Of a stretch of DNA of 64,000 bases, positions 1-11,894 are shown one piece after another. Numbering within the stretch: position 1 is the first letter of the stretch; each line of letters starts with the position of its first letter. The translations under genes and the position numbers were made by a program. This stretch comes from Epiperipatus broadwayi. Its lineage: Eukaryota; Onychophora; Udeonychophora; Euonychophora; Peripatidae. The notes below the pieces were generated by a model that was not told the origin of the DNA, did not search any database, and was given only the letters and a program-made list of their open reading frames with translations. The stretch is from assembly GCA_028023455.1 (NCBI GenBank), contig JAQFVV010012419.1:1622501-1686500 (forward strand), given 5' to 3'.

Positions 1-1500
1 GCATTGACATCATGCAAACTATGACACAAAGAGTCAGACACATAATCACATTTTCTATTTTCTTGCCCAGATTTTATTATATTCTGTTGGATATTCACAA
101 AATATTTTAAAATAAAAATCATAAAATACAAACACTTGTCCATATATTTGAAAGAGGTATTTATGTACACATTCTGGCTAACATATTCCCATTATGTGAT
201 GAATATTAAGAACACATTCATATAAGATTCAAATACAAAAAAGGCATTCTAATATAATATATTTAAAAATGAAATGGATATTATCGATTTAAAAGATATA
301 AAATTTTACCACTAAACATTTACACAGACATAGTAAATAATGCAGACTTCTATCAAGTCTATGCTTTTATAAAAAGGTGACAGGAAAAATAAAACCAAAA
401 GAGTAGTAAGACTATTAATACAATGATGTATAGTAATAGATGTAAATCCCAATGCTATTTACGAGATTGTTAATTTATTATATATTGAATTACTTTTTTT
501 TCATGTGGTAAAAAAAACACATCTGTATTGTGAATACAACATACCTCTTTTCTTGCATTCTATTTTGTCTTATTTGATCTAATGGATGTGGGATTAAATG
601 CTGTTTGTATCCTCATAATTAGATAAATTCTTCTGAATCATCATCATCATCATTATCATCATAATATTAGTAATACTAATAAAACAAGAGAAAAAAGAAT
701 AAGAAAAAAAGGAGGAGAGCAGTATTTTAATTATTATGCAAAGATATGCTTTAAAAATGTGTGTACACACACTTTCTTATTGTCTTTTTCATATGTAATT
801 TTAAATTCTATGCCCTGTTTATTCATATATTTCATTTAAAATAAAGAATTATTTAATTATTCTTTATTTTAAATATTTACTCATAAAAGAATACATATTA
901 TTGATGTTTAATATTATCTACATCTATAATTAAATGTAAATGAAAGCTAATAATGCAAAATAAAAAAATAGAATCAAAATAAATGAAGCTTAAATTTTGT
1001 GAGGATGATCGATTTAAAATTATATTTTACAAATTCTGTTCATTGTGATGTGTATCTCATTTCTTTTTTTACCAGAATTATAACAAATTGACTTAAGAAT
1101 ATTAGATGTCATGATGTTTTAATCCTTATTACTATTTTTTCTACTCATTATTCTATCCTTGTATCAATCTATCCTTTCCTCAAATCTCTGTTTTATTATG
1201 ATTGCTAAAATTACTGCTTCCAGTACACAAAGATTAATTATATTACCCTTTATGATTCTATAATCCTATTTTCTATTTTATCTCTATCCACATGCAATCC
1301 TTTACAGAACCCCATATTCTCATACTTAGATTATTTTATAATGATTATGACATCACCTTAATGAATAAACTACTTTGGCCATCGATTATTATATATATTT
1401 TTAACCCTGATATACTTTTTAATTTTCTATAACAATAATATACTTGCACTATTTGCATTTTGGTTATAAGGGGAGGGGGATATCTGCCGATAATGATGGT
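1..1500. other. AT-rich sequence without a gene
   Basis: I see no coding or element signature here. A short ATC-rich simple repeat lies near 640-665. A 16-bp perfect inverted repeat (834-849 with 859-874, arm ATTTAAAATAAAGAAT) could form a hairpin. The rest is low-complexity A+T. Confidence 0.6.
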
Positions 1501-1515
1501 TAATAGTATAGTGTT

Positions 1516-1752
1516 CTATTGTCCCAAAACAAAAATCTGCTTGAAGGCAAAAACATGTAAGTACATTTTTTTGTTATTACAAATTTCATGAAAATCATTT
1601 CCTTGAAAGTTATTTCTATCTGTTCCATACCCTGTATGGTTAGATGCAGTAGGAGAGGGATAGACTCTGGAGTTCAAAGTCCATGCATCACCACAGTTCT
1701 CTGGCTTCCACGTTTCGTGAAGTTTTGAGCAATAAACCATTAAACTATAATT
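1516..1752 (-). other. possible isolated exon or decayed coding fragment, unrecognised
   Basis: The minus strand is open for about 74 codons in a stretch richer in G+C than its surroundings. The peptide holds three cysteines and mixed polar residues (for example KPENCGDAWTL and YPSPTASNHTGYG) and does not look like low-complexity translation. A weak splice acceptor (TATAG) lies just upstream on the minus strand, and possible donors lie inside. I do not recognise a family. It may be one exon of an unseen gene, an old repeat fragment, or chance. Confidence 0.2.
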
Positions 1753-3990
1753 ATGCTGGCATAAATAAAGTGCAAAAACAGTCTCTTTATTTATTACGTT
1801 TTCGTTTAATAAGTATTCTAAATGAAATTATTTAGAAAGTATTTATCTTTTATCTATATGTAATACGTCCGTCCCCGTCCCCCCATATTTAGAAACTTAA
1901 ACACAAAAAAGAAAATATTTGCAAAAAAAATTTTCACAAAGAGACTATTGTTAAAAAATAAACCTACTGTTTTATATATATAAACTTGAAAAATATTTAT
2001 AAAAGATTATTTTTAAATTAACTACATTTTCCCCTCAACATTTGTACTTTGAGCAAATAATGAAAGAATGTTTTAAGTTCAATTTCAATTAACATGATTG
2101 CAGAAGTATAAAAATCAATAATGCTTAATTTGAAATGATTACAAAAAATATTAAATCTCTCAAGTAAGATTTTTATTTTATAAATGATGAATTTAAATTT
2201 ATAAATTCTAATCGCCAGACCTTTGCATATCTATTACAGAATTTATTAAAAGTATTATTTTTAATCTAGTTTTTTGATTAAAATGGATTATTTAATCTTT
2301 GTAATTACATTATCTTTTTCTCTATAAAAATTAGATATCTGAAACACCTAATAATACTATTAAATATTTATGCTAAATTTAAATGTAAATAATATTTTAA
2401 ATGATAAACGTTTAATATCTTAATTTAATTACAAGATTTATTATTAAAATTTTAGTATCTTTATAATTGTAGATTATTGCCATCTGTGACGTTAGTAATC
2501 GAAACTTATAATTAGCATTATATATGTAATTGAATATTAAAATTTTACAAATAACCCTTTCCTTCAAAATAGTTGAAATAGAAGGCCTATAATATTGAAA
2601 CTTTTAATCGAAAAATAAATAAATACGGTAGTATTACACATTCTAAAGGCAGATGAAGCAATTAACAATACCACTTACTAAACTGAATTGTTTTTTTACA
2701 TTATTCATCTTAGAATTGATTTACAAATTTTTATTTTTGATTAGCCATTTCCCCATTGGCTAAATTACTCAGGACATTATTTTTATTAACGACAAAACAT
2801 TAAAAAAATACTTATAAAATATGCTTTTTTATATATATCTTTTTCCTCTTCCTGCTTTCTTTTTTAAAAATAAACTTATAAAATATGCAACTGAGAAATT
2901 AATGATAAAAATATAGAAAAAATAAACTTAATTAGCTATATTAATAAATATTTTGAAAGAAAAATATACTAGTAGAAAATATTGATAAAAGTTTGTTATA
3001 GTTCGTTATATTGTACACAACAAGCAAATGACTAATAAGTTTAAAATAAACATAAAAATAATCCATCAACAGATTATTTATCATTTTTCTGTTTGTATCT
3101 GATAAAAATTGATCAATAAAATATTTGAAAATTAAAATGTAAATTCTGGTAGAAGAATGTTTAATAGTTCACAATTGTAAATGACAACCTACATAAGCAT
3201 AATACCATTCGCGATTGCAAGTTGAATTAATGCTAATAACACATGTATGTACTATCCATTGGGGAGCCATCATCTACATATCAAAGTAAACAGGAAAATT
3301 TAATAATTTTAAACAAAATTAATGGTGAGACATTTTTTTTAGTGATGGTAGCAAAAAGCTTAAATTAAGACCATACAAAAAGACATGAAAATAATACAAT
3401 ATGTTTGAAAATAATGTAATTTATTTAAAAAGACACATTTAAAAATTATATATTTAATGAACAAATAAAGACTTAATAATATTTTCAATAAGTATGATGA
3501 ATGCAAACTTCTCATTGAATGCATTGATGACATTTATTGAAAATATTTCTTTTTTGATCATTCTTTGTTCTATAAACATATTACTTTAAGTTTGATTTCT
3601 AAATAAATTATATTATTTTCATGTTTTCAAACACATTTTATTATTTTTATGTATTTTTTGTTTTTGATTTTTTTTTAAAAATGAAATTTATCAATTAGCT
3701 TCTTCTTGACTATTTTGGAATATAGATGGTGACTCCATCAATGGGTCAAATATACGTACAATTAGCACTACTACATTTTATAAATAAAGATCTTAAATAT
3801 AGAGAAAACAAAAATGTTTCATGAAAAAATGTGCATTAGTAATAGTATATAGAATTACCTTAAGAGTGGGTTGTATTATGAGAAATTTTTGGCTATAATG
3901 TTTGTTATTTCAAATATTACCTATAAATGTGTTATATATAGTGTAATTCTAGCAACATATATATTACAAAACAAACATATAAATATATAT
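1753..3990. other. AT-rich sequence without a gene
   Basis: This is A+T-rich sequence with homopolymer and TA runs. The one open frame here (near 3871-4056) is low-complexity and runs into the LTR that starts at 3991. I see no transposon ends, RNA genes or exon-like blocks. Confidence 0.6.
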
Positions 3991-5296
3991 TGTACTGTAT
4001 TTTATCCTAGTACAAATAGCGTTGGCAATTTAAAAGTTAAATTAATAAATTTCTAACGAAAAATATATTTATGTAAATATATTTGATCTATTAGTTTAAA
4101 CAATGTGAGTGTATATATTTTTTTGGTTTGTGTTTAATGAAATTAAAAAGAGAGAAGGAATGTAGAAAGTACAATAAAAAAATAATTTAATTAAAAGAAA
4201 CCTTTATCGCAAGGCCATCAGCAGCATGGAAACAAAGCGATAACATTCATTAAGTAATTAAAGATGGCGATCAAGGAAAAAAGGAAGACTTTGTAGGCTA
4301 AATTATTTTAAATTTGGTACACATTGGCAGGTGTCAATAGGAGTTGTGCAGAAAGAAAAAAAAATAAACAGGACAAAAGGAATAACAGTTGGTGCAGAGG
4401 GTTCTTCTTAGATCATCCTTCCTGCAGAGATCAGTAAAAATAAAAATAAACGTGAAGAAATTATGAAAGTGGGCCAAACTACTGTTACTAATAGACTGAA
4501 ATATTAAGATGTGTGAGTAGTAGCAGTTCATTTGCTGGAGTTGCCTTGTACCTGTGTCACAAACTACCTGAGTGAAGAAGCCATCTCCTACTAGATTTTA
4601 ACCACAAAAACTTAAAGATCACCGGAATACTGGACCGCAGATCCATTCTAAAGAAATCCATGCATGGTCAACATTAGAAATCCTGCACGTTAACATTCAA
4701 ACTTACCGGTAAGTAACTTTATTAAATCAAAAAAATTAGTGATCACTTTCTTGAACTCTTAAGCGTGATGAACTGTCGCCATGAGTCATATGAATAAAAG
4801 TTACAAATGTTAGCTGTAGTTTTATATTTTGATTGTCTTTTTATATTTTATTCTCTCAATCATATTAATGTTTTGTTTCATATTAATAAAGTAAAATATA
4901 ACTTGCATTGTTACTAATTCTTATAGTTCTAAATTCATTACAATTTAAACATTATTATAATTCAAATAAATTGCCAACGTTGTACTGAAACACAATCCTC
5001 CGGAGATTCCAAAATGTTGTTGTAGCTAAATAAATAAAAAAGGGATTTTTGCCAGTGGGTTCTGATATAGAACTCTGGCGCCTTTCAAATAAATTAAAAG
5101 CTGGCTTACTTGATCCCATTATTTTAGTGGCTACATTAGTTAAAAGAGTGTTGTGTGACCAGGAAAAATAATTGCGTCCATTAAATCTTACTGAATTGTA
5201 TGATGAAACAAATTTAATAGACAGGACATAATTTGGTCACCGAGTACGAGTATTTAACTCGTAATAAAAAACACTAATAACGTAGTGGATGTTACA
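3991..5296 (+). repeat. 5' LTR
   Basis: The 1306-bp repeat has TG..CA ends. By eye it differs from the 3' LTR at roughly 45-50 positions, mostly transitions with a few small indels, so the insertion is old but the pairing is unambiguous. A splice-donor-like CCG/GTAAGT sits with its GT at 4709. Short open frames on its minus strand are duplicated in the other LTR and are not genes. Confidence 0.9.
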
Positions 5297-5602
5297 ATGC
5301 CACCCAACTCAAGGCTTCGATGAGAACCACATCCTGAGATAGGAATAAATAATAAAAGTTAAATATAAATAGTTTTGTGGGTTTTTTGTTTTGTTTTGCG
5401 TATGTAGGTTTAAAATAATAATAATAAGAGTGGGGAAAATGATGGAAATAAAGTAGCTCATAAGGTAAAGTGACAGCAGGGGGGGAGCAGCTTCGGCAAA
5501 TGTATTAATAAAAGATAAACAATAAAATAGAAATCAAGCAAAATAATAATAATTTTTTTTAAAAAAAAATAGAAGTGTATGAAATTGAGAAGTGGCACAA
5601 AT

Positions 5603-6715
5603 ATGGAAAATATGGCAGAAGACGAAAAAGGATCTAAAGAGGGTATGGAAACATTAGTGAAAAGGCTATTATATGAAGCACTAAATGAATTCAAAGAGGA
5701 TATGAAAAAGGAAATAAGAGAGTTCAAAGAAGAAATAAAAAAGAAGTGGTGGAGATGATTAGGGAAGTGAAAACTGAGATAAGGGAAGAGATTAAAGAAA
5801 TGAAAGAAGAGTTAATAGAAATGATAGATGAGAAGGTTAAAAAAGGCACAAAGTGAAGTGATAGAAGTAGGATCTGATAAACAGAAGAGTCAGGAAATAA
5901 AACCTCTAGAAAATAGAGAAAATATGCCGAGTGCAATAAATCCTTTTCTGAAATTGAAAATCTTTTATGGGCAGGAGGGGGAGTCACTGATGGAACATTT
6001 AAATAGTCTTGAGAGATACTTCGCGATAAACCTGATGTCAGAAGACATTAAACTAACTCTAGCCGTTAGTCATTTACAAGGAACTGCACAGGCTTGGTGG
6101 GAGGCTCTCTTCAAGAGACCGAATAACTTTGCACATTATGGTCAGACGTTAATGAAATTTTATTGGAACGAAGACCACCAAGAGAGAATCAAGAGTAAAG
6201 TGGCTCAAGAAAAATGTAGTACAGAGCAGCATTACATGCCATTTTTCTGGAAGCAAGTAGCACAACTACGAGCCTTAACGAAGTGTAAGTTGATGGAAAA
6301 ACAGATTATACAAATTACACAGAAAAATTTCCCTAATCCAGTAGGGCACCTATTGATAAGTACCGGATGCGAGATGGTTGAACAGATGGCTGAACTGCTT
6401 AATGCATTTGATATCAACAAGGCTAGTGATGAAGAAATGAACCCAGAGTACATGAACAAGATACCAAGTCATAAAGGTCAAGTGCAATTGAACACTATGA
6501 TGTTGACCGATAATGTGGGAAATCAAGGAACGGGTAAGATAACTAAAAAGAAAGGGAATAGGGCAAGATTGCCATCCCCTGGAGAAAAGTTCAGGAGTCA
6601 AGATAAATATGATGGGGAAGATCTTGATGCACAGTGGAGAGATTGGTGTGAGCGGCATAGAGAAATGGACAGATCATTGTTGACTCAACCGGGTTATACA
6701 TACCCAAACAGATAA
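5603..6715 (+). pseudogene. gag: decayed gag (capsid) of the LTR retrotransposon
   Basis: Gag forms the structural particle of an LTR retrotransposon. An in-frame ATG at 5603 opens a reading frame that stops at 5756. The neighbouring frame then stays open over about 5746-5850, and the original frame resumes through 6715. The two breaks are of opposite sign, so they compensate. The N-terminal 80 or so residues are rich in Lys, Glu and Ile and probably form a coiled coil. A capsid-like core follows, with the motif LQGTAQAWWEALF (about 6079-6117) typical of retrotransposon gag domains. The C-terminal part is basic and Gln/Lys-rich, and no CCHC zinc knuckle is visible. The intact downstream ORF from 5828 (295 codons) probably starts at an internal Met and is not the true start. 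There is no pol downstream. Confidence 0.75.
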
Positions 6716-7281
6716 TGGTAGACAATCGAATGGATGGACCAAAACCCTGAAGACCGTGGAAAGAAATTAACAGTAAATGAGATAGGATAGGGATTATGTG
6801 ATCGTTTATTAAATGGTGGAAGGTTAGTCGACAGTGAACTGGGGATGTTGATGTGATTCATGAGGTGCATGCACTAGTAAGGGATAATAATAACCCTGAA
6901 ATTCATGATTTTTAGATAGTATGCAAAGATCGTCTTTATGTGCCCATCAGACTTATAGAAGCAGGGTCCCAAGAAATGGGAGGATGAACCAAGTGCCCGG
7001 AGCCATAAATCTCAAACAAATGAGCAATGCTCTGTCATGCTTAAACTTGAACTCTTTGTTAAACTATATGGGGTTGTATATGCGTACTGTGAGCAGGAAA
7101 GAAATTAGTGTGCAATGCATTATGTAAACCTCTCGATCGTGTATTCAATGTCAATATTTCGATTAAGCAATCAGTTGTTGTATATATAAAAAGTATGTCA
7201 GTAAAGAGTGATTAATAGAGCTTTGAGAATAAAATAATGTCATACCCCATATTTTATTCTTGTCATTGACTGCGGAGGTAT
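6716..7281 (+). other. LTR element internal 3' region
   Basis: This lies between gag and the 3' LTR. It is slightly richer in G+C than the flanks and may hold scrambled coding remnants. A 68-codon frame at 6921-7127 has no recognisable protease or RT motif. It may be a pol remnant or a 3' UTR. Confidence 0.4.
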
Positions 7282-8585
7282 TGTACTGTATTTTATCCTA
7301 GTACAAATAGCGTTGGCACTTTAAAAGTTAAATTAATAAATTTCTAATGAAAAATATATTTATGTAAATATATTTGATCTATTAGTTTAAACAATGTGAG
7401 TGTATATATTTTTTGGTTTGTGTTTAATGAAATTAAAAGGAGAGAAGGAATGTAGAAAGTACAAGAAAAATAATTTAATTTAAAAAAAACCTTTACCGCA
7501 AGGCCATCAGCAGCATGGAAACAAAGCAATAACATTCATTAAGTAATTAAAGATGGTGATCAAGAAAAAAAGGAAGACTTTGTAGGCTAAATTATTTTAA
7601 ATTTGGTACACATTGGCAGGTGTCAATAGGAGTTGCGCAGAAAGAAAAAAAAATAAACAGGACAAAAGGAATAACAGTTGGTGCAGAGGGTTCTTCTTAG
7701 ATCGTCCTTCCTGCAGAGATCAGTAAAAATAAAAATAAACATGAAGAAATTATGAAAGTGGTCCAAACTACTGTTACTAATAGACTGAAATATTAAGATG
7801 TGTGAGTAGTAGCAGTTCATTTTCTGGAGTTACCTTGTACCTGTGTCGCAAACTACCTGAGTGAAGAAGCCATCTCCTACTAGATTTTAACCACAAAAAC
7901 TTAAAGATCACCAGAATACTGGACCGCAGATCCATTCTAAAGAAATCCATGCATGGTCAACATTAGAAATCCTGCACGTTAACATTCAAACTTACCGGTA
8001 AGTAACTTTATTAAATCAAAAAAATTAGTGATCACTTTCTTGAACTCTTAAGCGTGATGAACTGTCACCATGAGTCATATGAATAAAAGAAACAAATGTT
8101 AGCTGTAGTTTTATATTTTGATTGTCTTTTTATATTTTATTCTCTCGATCATATTAATGTTTTGTTTCATATTAATAAAGTAAAATATAACTTGCGTTGT
8201 TACTAATTCTTATAGTTCTAAATTCATTACAATTTAGACATTATTATAATTCAAATAAATTGCCAACGTTGTACTGAAACACAATCCTCCGGAGATTCCA
8301 AAATGTCATCGTAGCTAAATAAATAAAAAAGGGATATTTGCCAGTGGGTTCTAATATAGAACTCTGGCAACTTTCAAATAAATTAAAATCTGGCTTACTT
8401 GATCCTATTATTTTAGTGGCTGTATTACTTAAAAGAGTGTTGCGTGACCAGGAAAAATAATTGCGTCCATTAAATCTTACTGAATTGTATGATGAAACAA
8501 ATTTAATAGATAGGACGTAATTTGGTCATCGAGTACAAGTATTTAACTCGTAATAAAAAACACTAATAACATAGTGGATGTTACA
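7282..8585 (+). repeat. 3' LTR
   Basis: Partner of 3991-5296 with matching TGTACT start and GTTACA end, including the CCG/GTAAGT donor-like site (GT at 7998). It is followed directly by an ATATAT tract. Confidence 0.9.
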
Positions 8586-9080
8586 ATATATATATATATA
8601 TACTAGCATTACACATTTATAATTTAAAATAAATGATTAAATTATTAATAAAAATGAAAATAGAAAAAAAGTAAGATGTTTTATAGTAGTTTTCTTTTGT
8701 TTTAAGAAATGTAATTTTGTAAAAGCAAAAGATGGCATCACATTTTTTTCTTTTAAAATAGAAAAGTTTTAGTATTGAGAGTGGGTGGAGAAAAATCTAA
8801 AATAAAAAGATTTACAACTCATTTTCTCATTTTTATAAATGAAAACAGTAAAATGTATAAAAACAAGTAAATATGAAAGTTAGAATAAAATTAGCTTATA
8901 AAAAAAAACTTTCAAAAATATAATTAGTTAAAAAGATTACTGACTGATTTTTTAAAAAAGATAAAACTGATAATTGAATTATTTAAAAAATATGTAAACT
9001 ATCTGATAAAAGCAATAGTAGATTAATCTAAGAAAAAGATTAGATAATGTGCAATATAAAAATAAATTAAAAACAGATTT
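8586..9080. other. AT-rich sequence without a gene
   Basis: A TA repeat at the end of the LTR element is followed by low-complexity A-rich sequence. I see nothing else. Confidence 0.5.
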
Positions 9081-9109
9081 AAATGATAAAAAATTAAAAT
9101 GATGAGAGA

Positions 9110-9495
9110 GGAAAAGTATAAAAACTTGCAGCTGTCTATTATTATTCAGTTCAGATTCAGTTTGGATTCTTGCTATACAGTCAGATCCATTCAGATTCTT
9201 TCTAAAGAATGCAGAAGCTGTAGAATTAGCAACATGCATTGCTAGACAGCCATAGGATGTTTAACTGGGCTTCATGTCCCTAATCCTCAGAAAAAATTTA
9301 TCTGTCCTCACCTAGAACCAATTCCCAGAACAAATGCCTAGATTGTAAATAGATGTGACTGCATACTCTCTCTCTTTCATTGTTTGACAGAAATCTGGAA
9401 GGAAAGCCATGAAGCCATCAATGAAGAACCAAAAAGACAACTAGTTGGAATCAAAACTAATGGAAAATACACATAAATGTAAAACTGGGTAAATA
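9110..9495 (+). promoter_or_regulatory. promoter-like block with TATA box, initiator and splice-donor-like end
   Basis: A TATAAAAA (9117-9124) is followed about 30 bp later by TTCAGT (9145-9150), the spacing of a TATA/initiator pair. About 340 bp on is CTGG/GTAAAT (GT at 9489). The same order of features is seen in the solo LTR at 13121, so this may be part of another LTR. No LTR ends were found, and chance is possible. Confidence 0.25.
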
Positions 9496-9739
9496 TACTT
9501 TAAATAATGGTTTAGACACTTTATTTTAAATAAAATAAACTTTAATGAAAGACTATCATCATTTTTGCATGAAAATAATCATTCATATTTTCTTACATAA
9601 ATTTTATTATGTGATCTTCTGTTAAATATATGTGTGTGCATAAATAAATAATGTTTGTTTAATTTTTATTTGGTCTACCCTTTCTCTTGTCACTGCATCA
9701 CCATTAATTTAAGAACATAGTTATTTTTATGTGTTAAAT

Positions 9740-10290
9740 AAATGCACTGGACCCCTGATACATAGTATGAGCTAGTTTGGAATATTTCAAGTGCTTGATT
9801 TGTGGCCCATTATCAGAGCATTCCGGAATATATATAATTTTATGGTCAGATGCACTTGAGTTGTATATCCAAAACAATTAACTTGCTCTGGATGTAGGGT
9901 GTTCATCTAGCAATTGAGGAGTGCTATGGCCTGGAAATGTGATTGTAGGCTATGCTTTGTATAGTCTTGATCTGACCATAGGTGCCATTAATGGTTAATC
10001 TATCAATGGTATTCTACTCCTCTGCTTGAAGGGCTGGTCTGTTGGAGCAGTCACAAAGTTGCCAAAAGTTAATTACAAAATTTTAAAAGTTACAATAAAT
10101 GTGCAACTTTGATGAACCCAGTTCAGTAGGGGTGGCTTAAAGGTAATCTGAAAAATGAGTTTTATTTGCAATGTTTATTTCAAATATTATATATAAAATA
10201 AAAATAATAAATGTAATGACACTTAACTATTGTACACAATCTTTCAATCTGCAGAATGACTTTCAGTACATTAAAAAAAAAAACAGAAGC
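9740..10290 (-). other. probable 3' tail of the minus-strand Penelope-like element
   Basis: This block has more G+C than its flanks and lies directly downstream, in the minus sense, of the GIY-YIG remnant at 10299. Minus-strand CTGATAA (9810-9816) and a later GAAAT recall the CTGANGA...GAAA cores seen near other PLE tails. A pair of 11-bp complementary sequences (9841-9851 TATGGTCAGAT and 9970-9980) can pair. There is no ORF. Confidence 0.35.
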
Positions 10291-10298
10291 AAACATTA

Positions 10299-11484
10299 TC
10301 AACTCAAATCCCAGGAATCCTGAATTTTAACATTAGCAGCTTGTGTATTAATTGTATTCATTTTATTTCTATTTAAGAACATTTCCTCCTTCATTTTTCT
10401 TTTATTATGATTTCTCTTTTGATGAAGAATCTTCACACTTTCAAGATCAAAGTTAAATTTATATTTGCATGTTCTTTTATGATCCAAGAAAACTGAAGCA
10501 GTCATTAAAGCATTATTTTTTTTACTTTTTACAAACTTGTATAACAATTCATACTCCTTTAATATTTTTTCAATACTGCATCTTGATTCATCTATATATA
10601 ATAACATATATTCATAAAAAATTTAATACACAACATTCTCTTTTTGGTAGATGGTATGACACTTTTAGAATTATTCACTAATTTATTAACATTATTTGTA
10701 ACACGAAGTAAAACATTGAACACATTTACATATATATATATATAATAAATGTAAAATACAGTACCCATTATAAAATATTATATATATATAAATTTTAACA
10801 GTAAATACAAAAAAAAAAATTAAAAATGTATTTATCATTAAAATTTTATATATATAATTAAAACAAGTTATAAATTTCATTACTTGCTTTTAAGCTTGCA
10901 TTTTGTGATAACTAGATGGAGCTTTATCAATAGCTCTAAACAAGCTTTGTTTACATAAGTGCTGAAAGAGATAGAATTTAAAATCTCTATTGTTCTCTCT
11001 ATCTCCAAACCAGTTGGTTTTGAGCTTAATGGCTCATGTCAGTGAAGGGCTGGTCTAGTTTCTAGTCTCACAGCCCTTCACTGATGTAAGCCATTAATCT
11101 CAAAACCAGCTGGTCTAGAGTTAGGGAGAATGATAGAGATTTTGAATTCTATCTCTTTCGGCACTTATGTAAACAAAACTTGTTTAGAGCCATTGGTAAA
11201 GCTCCATCTAGTGATCATGTATTATATATATATATCCTTAAAAATTTTACTTGAGCATTTGAAATATATGGAATAGATATCCATTTTTTATTATCAATCT
11301 CCAACTCCTTTAAATCATTATACTTCGTTTTAAATTGACATAAAGTACTATTAATCTGTTGAATCTTATAACCAACTTCACACCATTCCATTGCAAATAT
11401 TTCAATATTTTTTAATTTATCACTTTGGTAACATAATAATTTTTTACTATGAAACAAAGATCTAAAACTTGCCATCTTATGCAT
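10299..11484 (-). pseudogene. Penelope-like element, RT C-terminus plus GIY-YIG endonuclease, interrupted
   Basis: PLEs encode a reverse transcriptase fused to a GIY-YIG endonuclease. Reading the minus strand, 11484-11230 encodes the region after the RT catalytic core: HKMASFRSLFH near the start and KKWISIPYIS near the end match PLE post-RT motifs. A 312-bp palindromic repeat (10906-11217) is then inserted. Beyond it, 10700-10299 encodes a GIY-YIG-like segment (CYYI, then DESRCSIEKI) and the typical C-terminus (LDHKRTCKYKFNFDLESV, KILHQKRNHNKRKM). Stops and a frame change at about 10610 show it is dead. The RT catalytic motifs are not present here, so the copy is 5'-truncated. The family call rests on motif order and recognisable phrases, not on an alignment. 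Confidence 0.68.
10906..11217. repeat. palindromic foldback repeat with hammerhead-like motifs in both arms
   Basis: The two ~150-bp arms are inverted copies: TGATAACTAGATGGAGCTTT on the left, and the complement TGATCACTAGATGGAGC on the right. The turn is at about 11048-11075. It shares landmarks with the array at 38966-40724: TAGATGGAGCTTTA, TTTGTTTACATAA, CAGTGAAGG and the AAACTAGACC turn. In each arm a CTGA-core, hairpin, AAA box and a 10-bp palindrome (ACCAGCTGGT, or ACCAACTGGT) stand in hammerhead order: plus strand 11075-11120 and minus strand 11003-11049. Both cores carry substitutions (CTGATGT and CTGACAT, AAA for GAA), so they are probably inactive. It lies inside a PLE pseudogene. 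Confidence 0.85.
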
Positions 11485-11890
11485 GGGACTTTTGATTTAT
11501 AAGTTATATATTCTTTCTCTTGCAATGGTTTTATTATTAAATTATAACTTAATATATTATTATCTCTTGTGTATATATATTCACATATCTTGAAGTTTTT
11601 CCCCTTCCCATTTTAAAATGGTTTGATTTTTTTAAAAAAAACTGATGGAGTTATAATAACAAAATGTGTAAATGTAAATTTTCGGGGAAAAAAGAGGAGA
11701 AAAATTAATATTTAAAATATACAATTAGCAATTAAATGACCCATTTAATTAATGACTTTTTATCATTAAAAATCTGCAGTTTCAAATGTTACCAATATAG
11801 TATTGTTTTTGTTAGAGTTGAATGTTTACAATCACAATATAGAAATGCTATAATTAGTTTATTGAAAAAGACAGTCATTTCTTGCCTTAG
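11485..11890. other. AT-rich sequence without a gene
   Basis: This could be the decayed upstream (RT) part of the minus-strand PLE, but I could not recognise RT motifs. The rest is A+T-rich. Confidence 0.4.
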
Positions 11891-11894
11891 GCAA

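Larger units (their letters stand above)
3991..8585 (+). mobile_element. non-autonomous LTR retrotransposon (gag only)
   Basis: Two direct repeats of about 1.3 kb, 3991-5296 and 7282-8585, both begin TGTACTGTATTTTATCC and end GTGGATGTTACA. They enclose a 2-kb internal region. The element is flanked by ATATAT on both sides (3985-3990 and 8586-8591), compatible with a 4- to 6-bp target duplication, although the site is a TA repeat so its length cannot be fixed. The internal part has a decayed gag but no protease, reverse transcriptase, RNase H or integrase. No TGG-type primer binding site follows the 5' LTR, and only a short purine run (GCGGAGG, 7272-7278) precedes the 3' LTR. It may have depended on pol supplied in trans, or it has lost pol by deletion. 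The superfamily is not proven; the gag resembles a Ty3/gypsy-type capsid. Confidence 0.88.

Noticed and set aside
5828-5830. ATG at 5828 as the gag start
   Set aside because: The same frame is already open from an ATG at 5603 apart from two compensating breaks, and coiled-coil-like sequence precedes 5828, so it is an internal Met.
4334-7820. Paired minus-strand ORFs in the LTRs (4334-4531 and 7623-7820)
   Set aside because: They occur at the same place in both LTRs and are low-complexity; the duplication reflects LTR identity, not a gene family.
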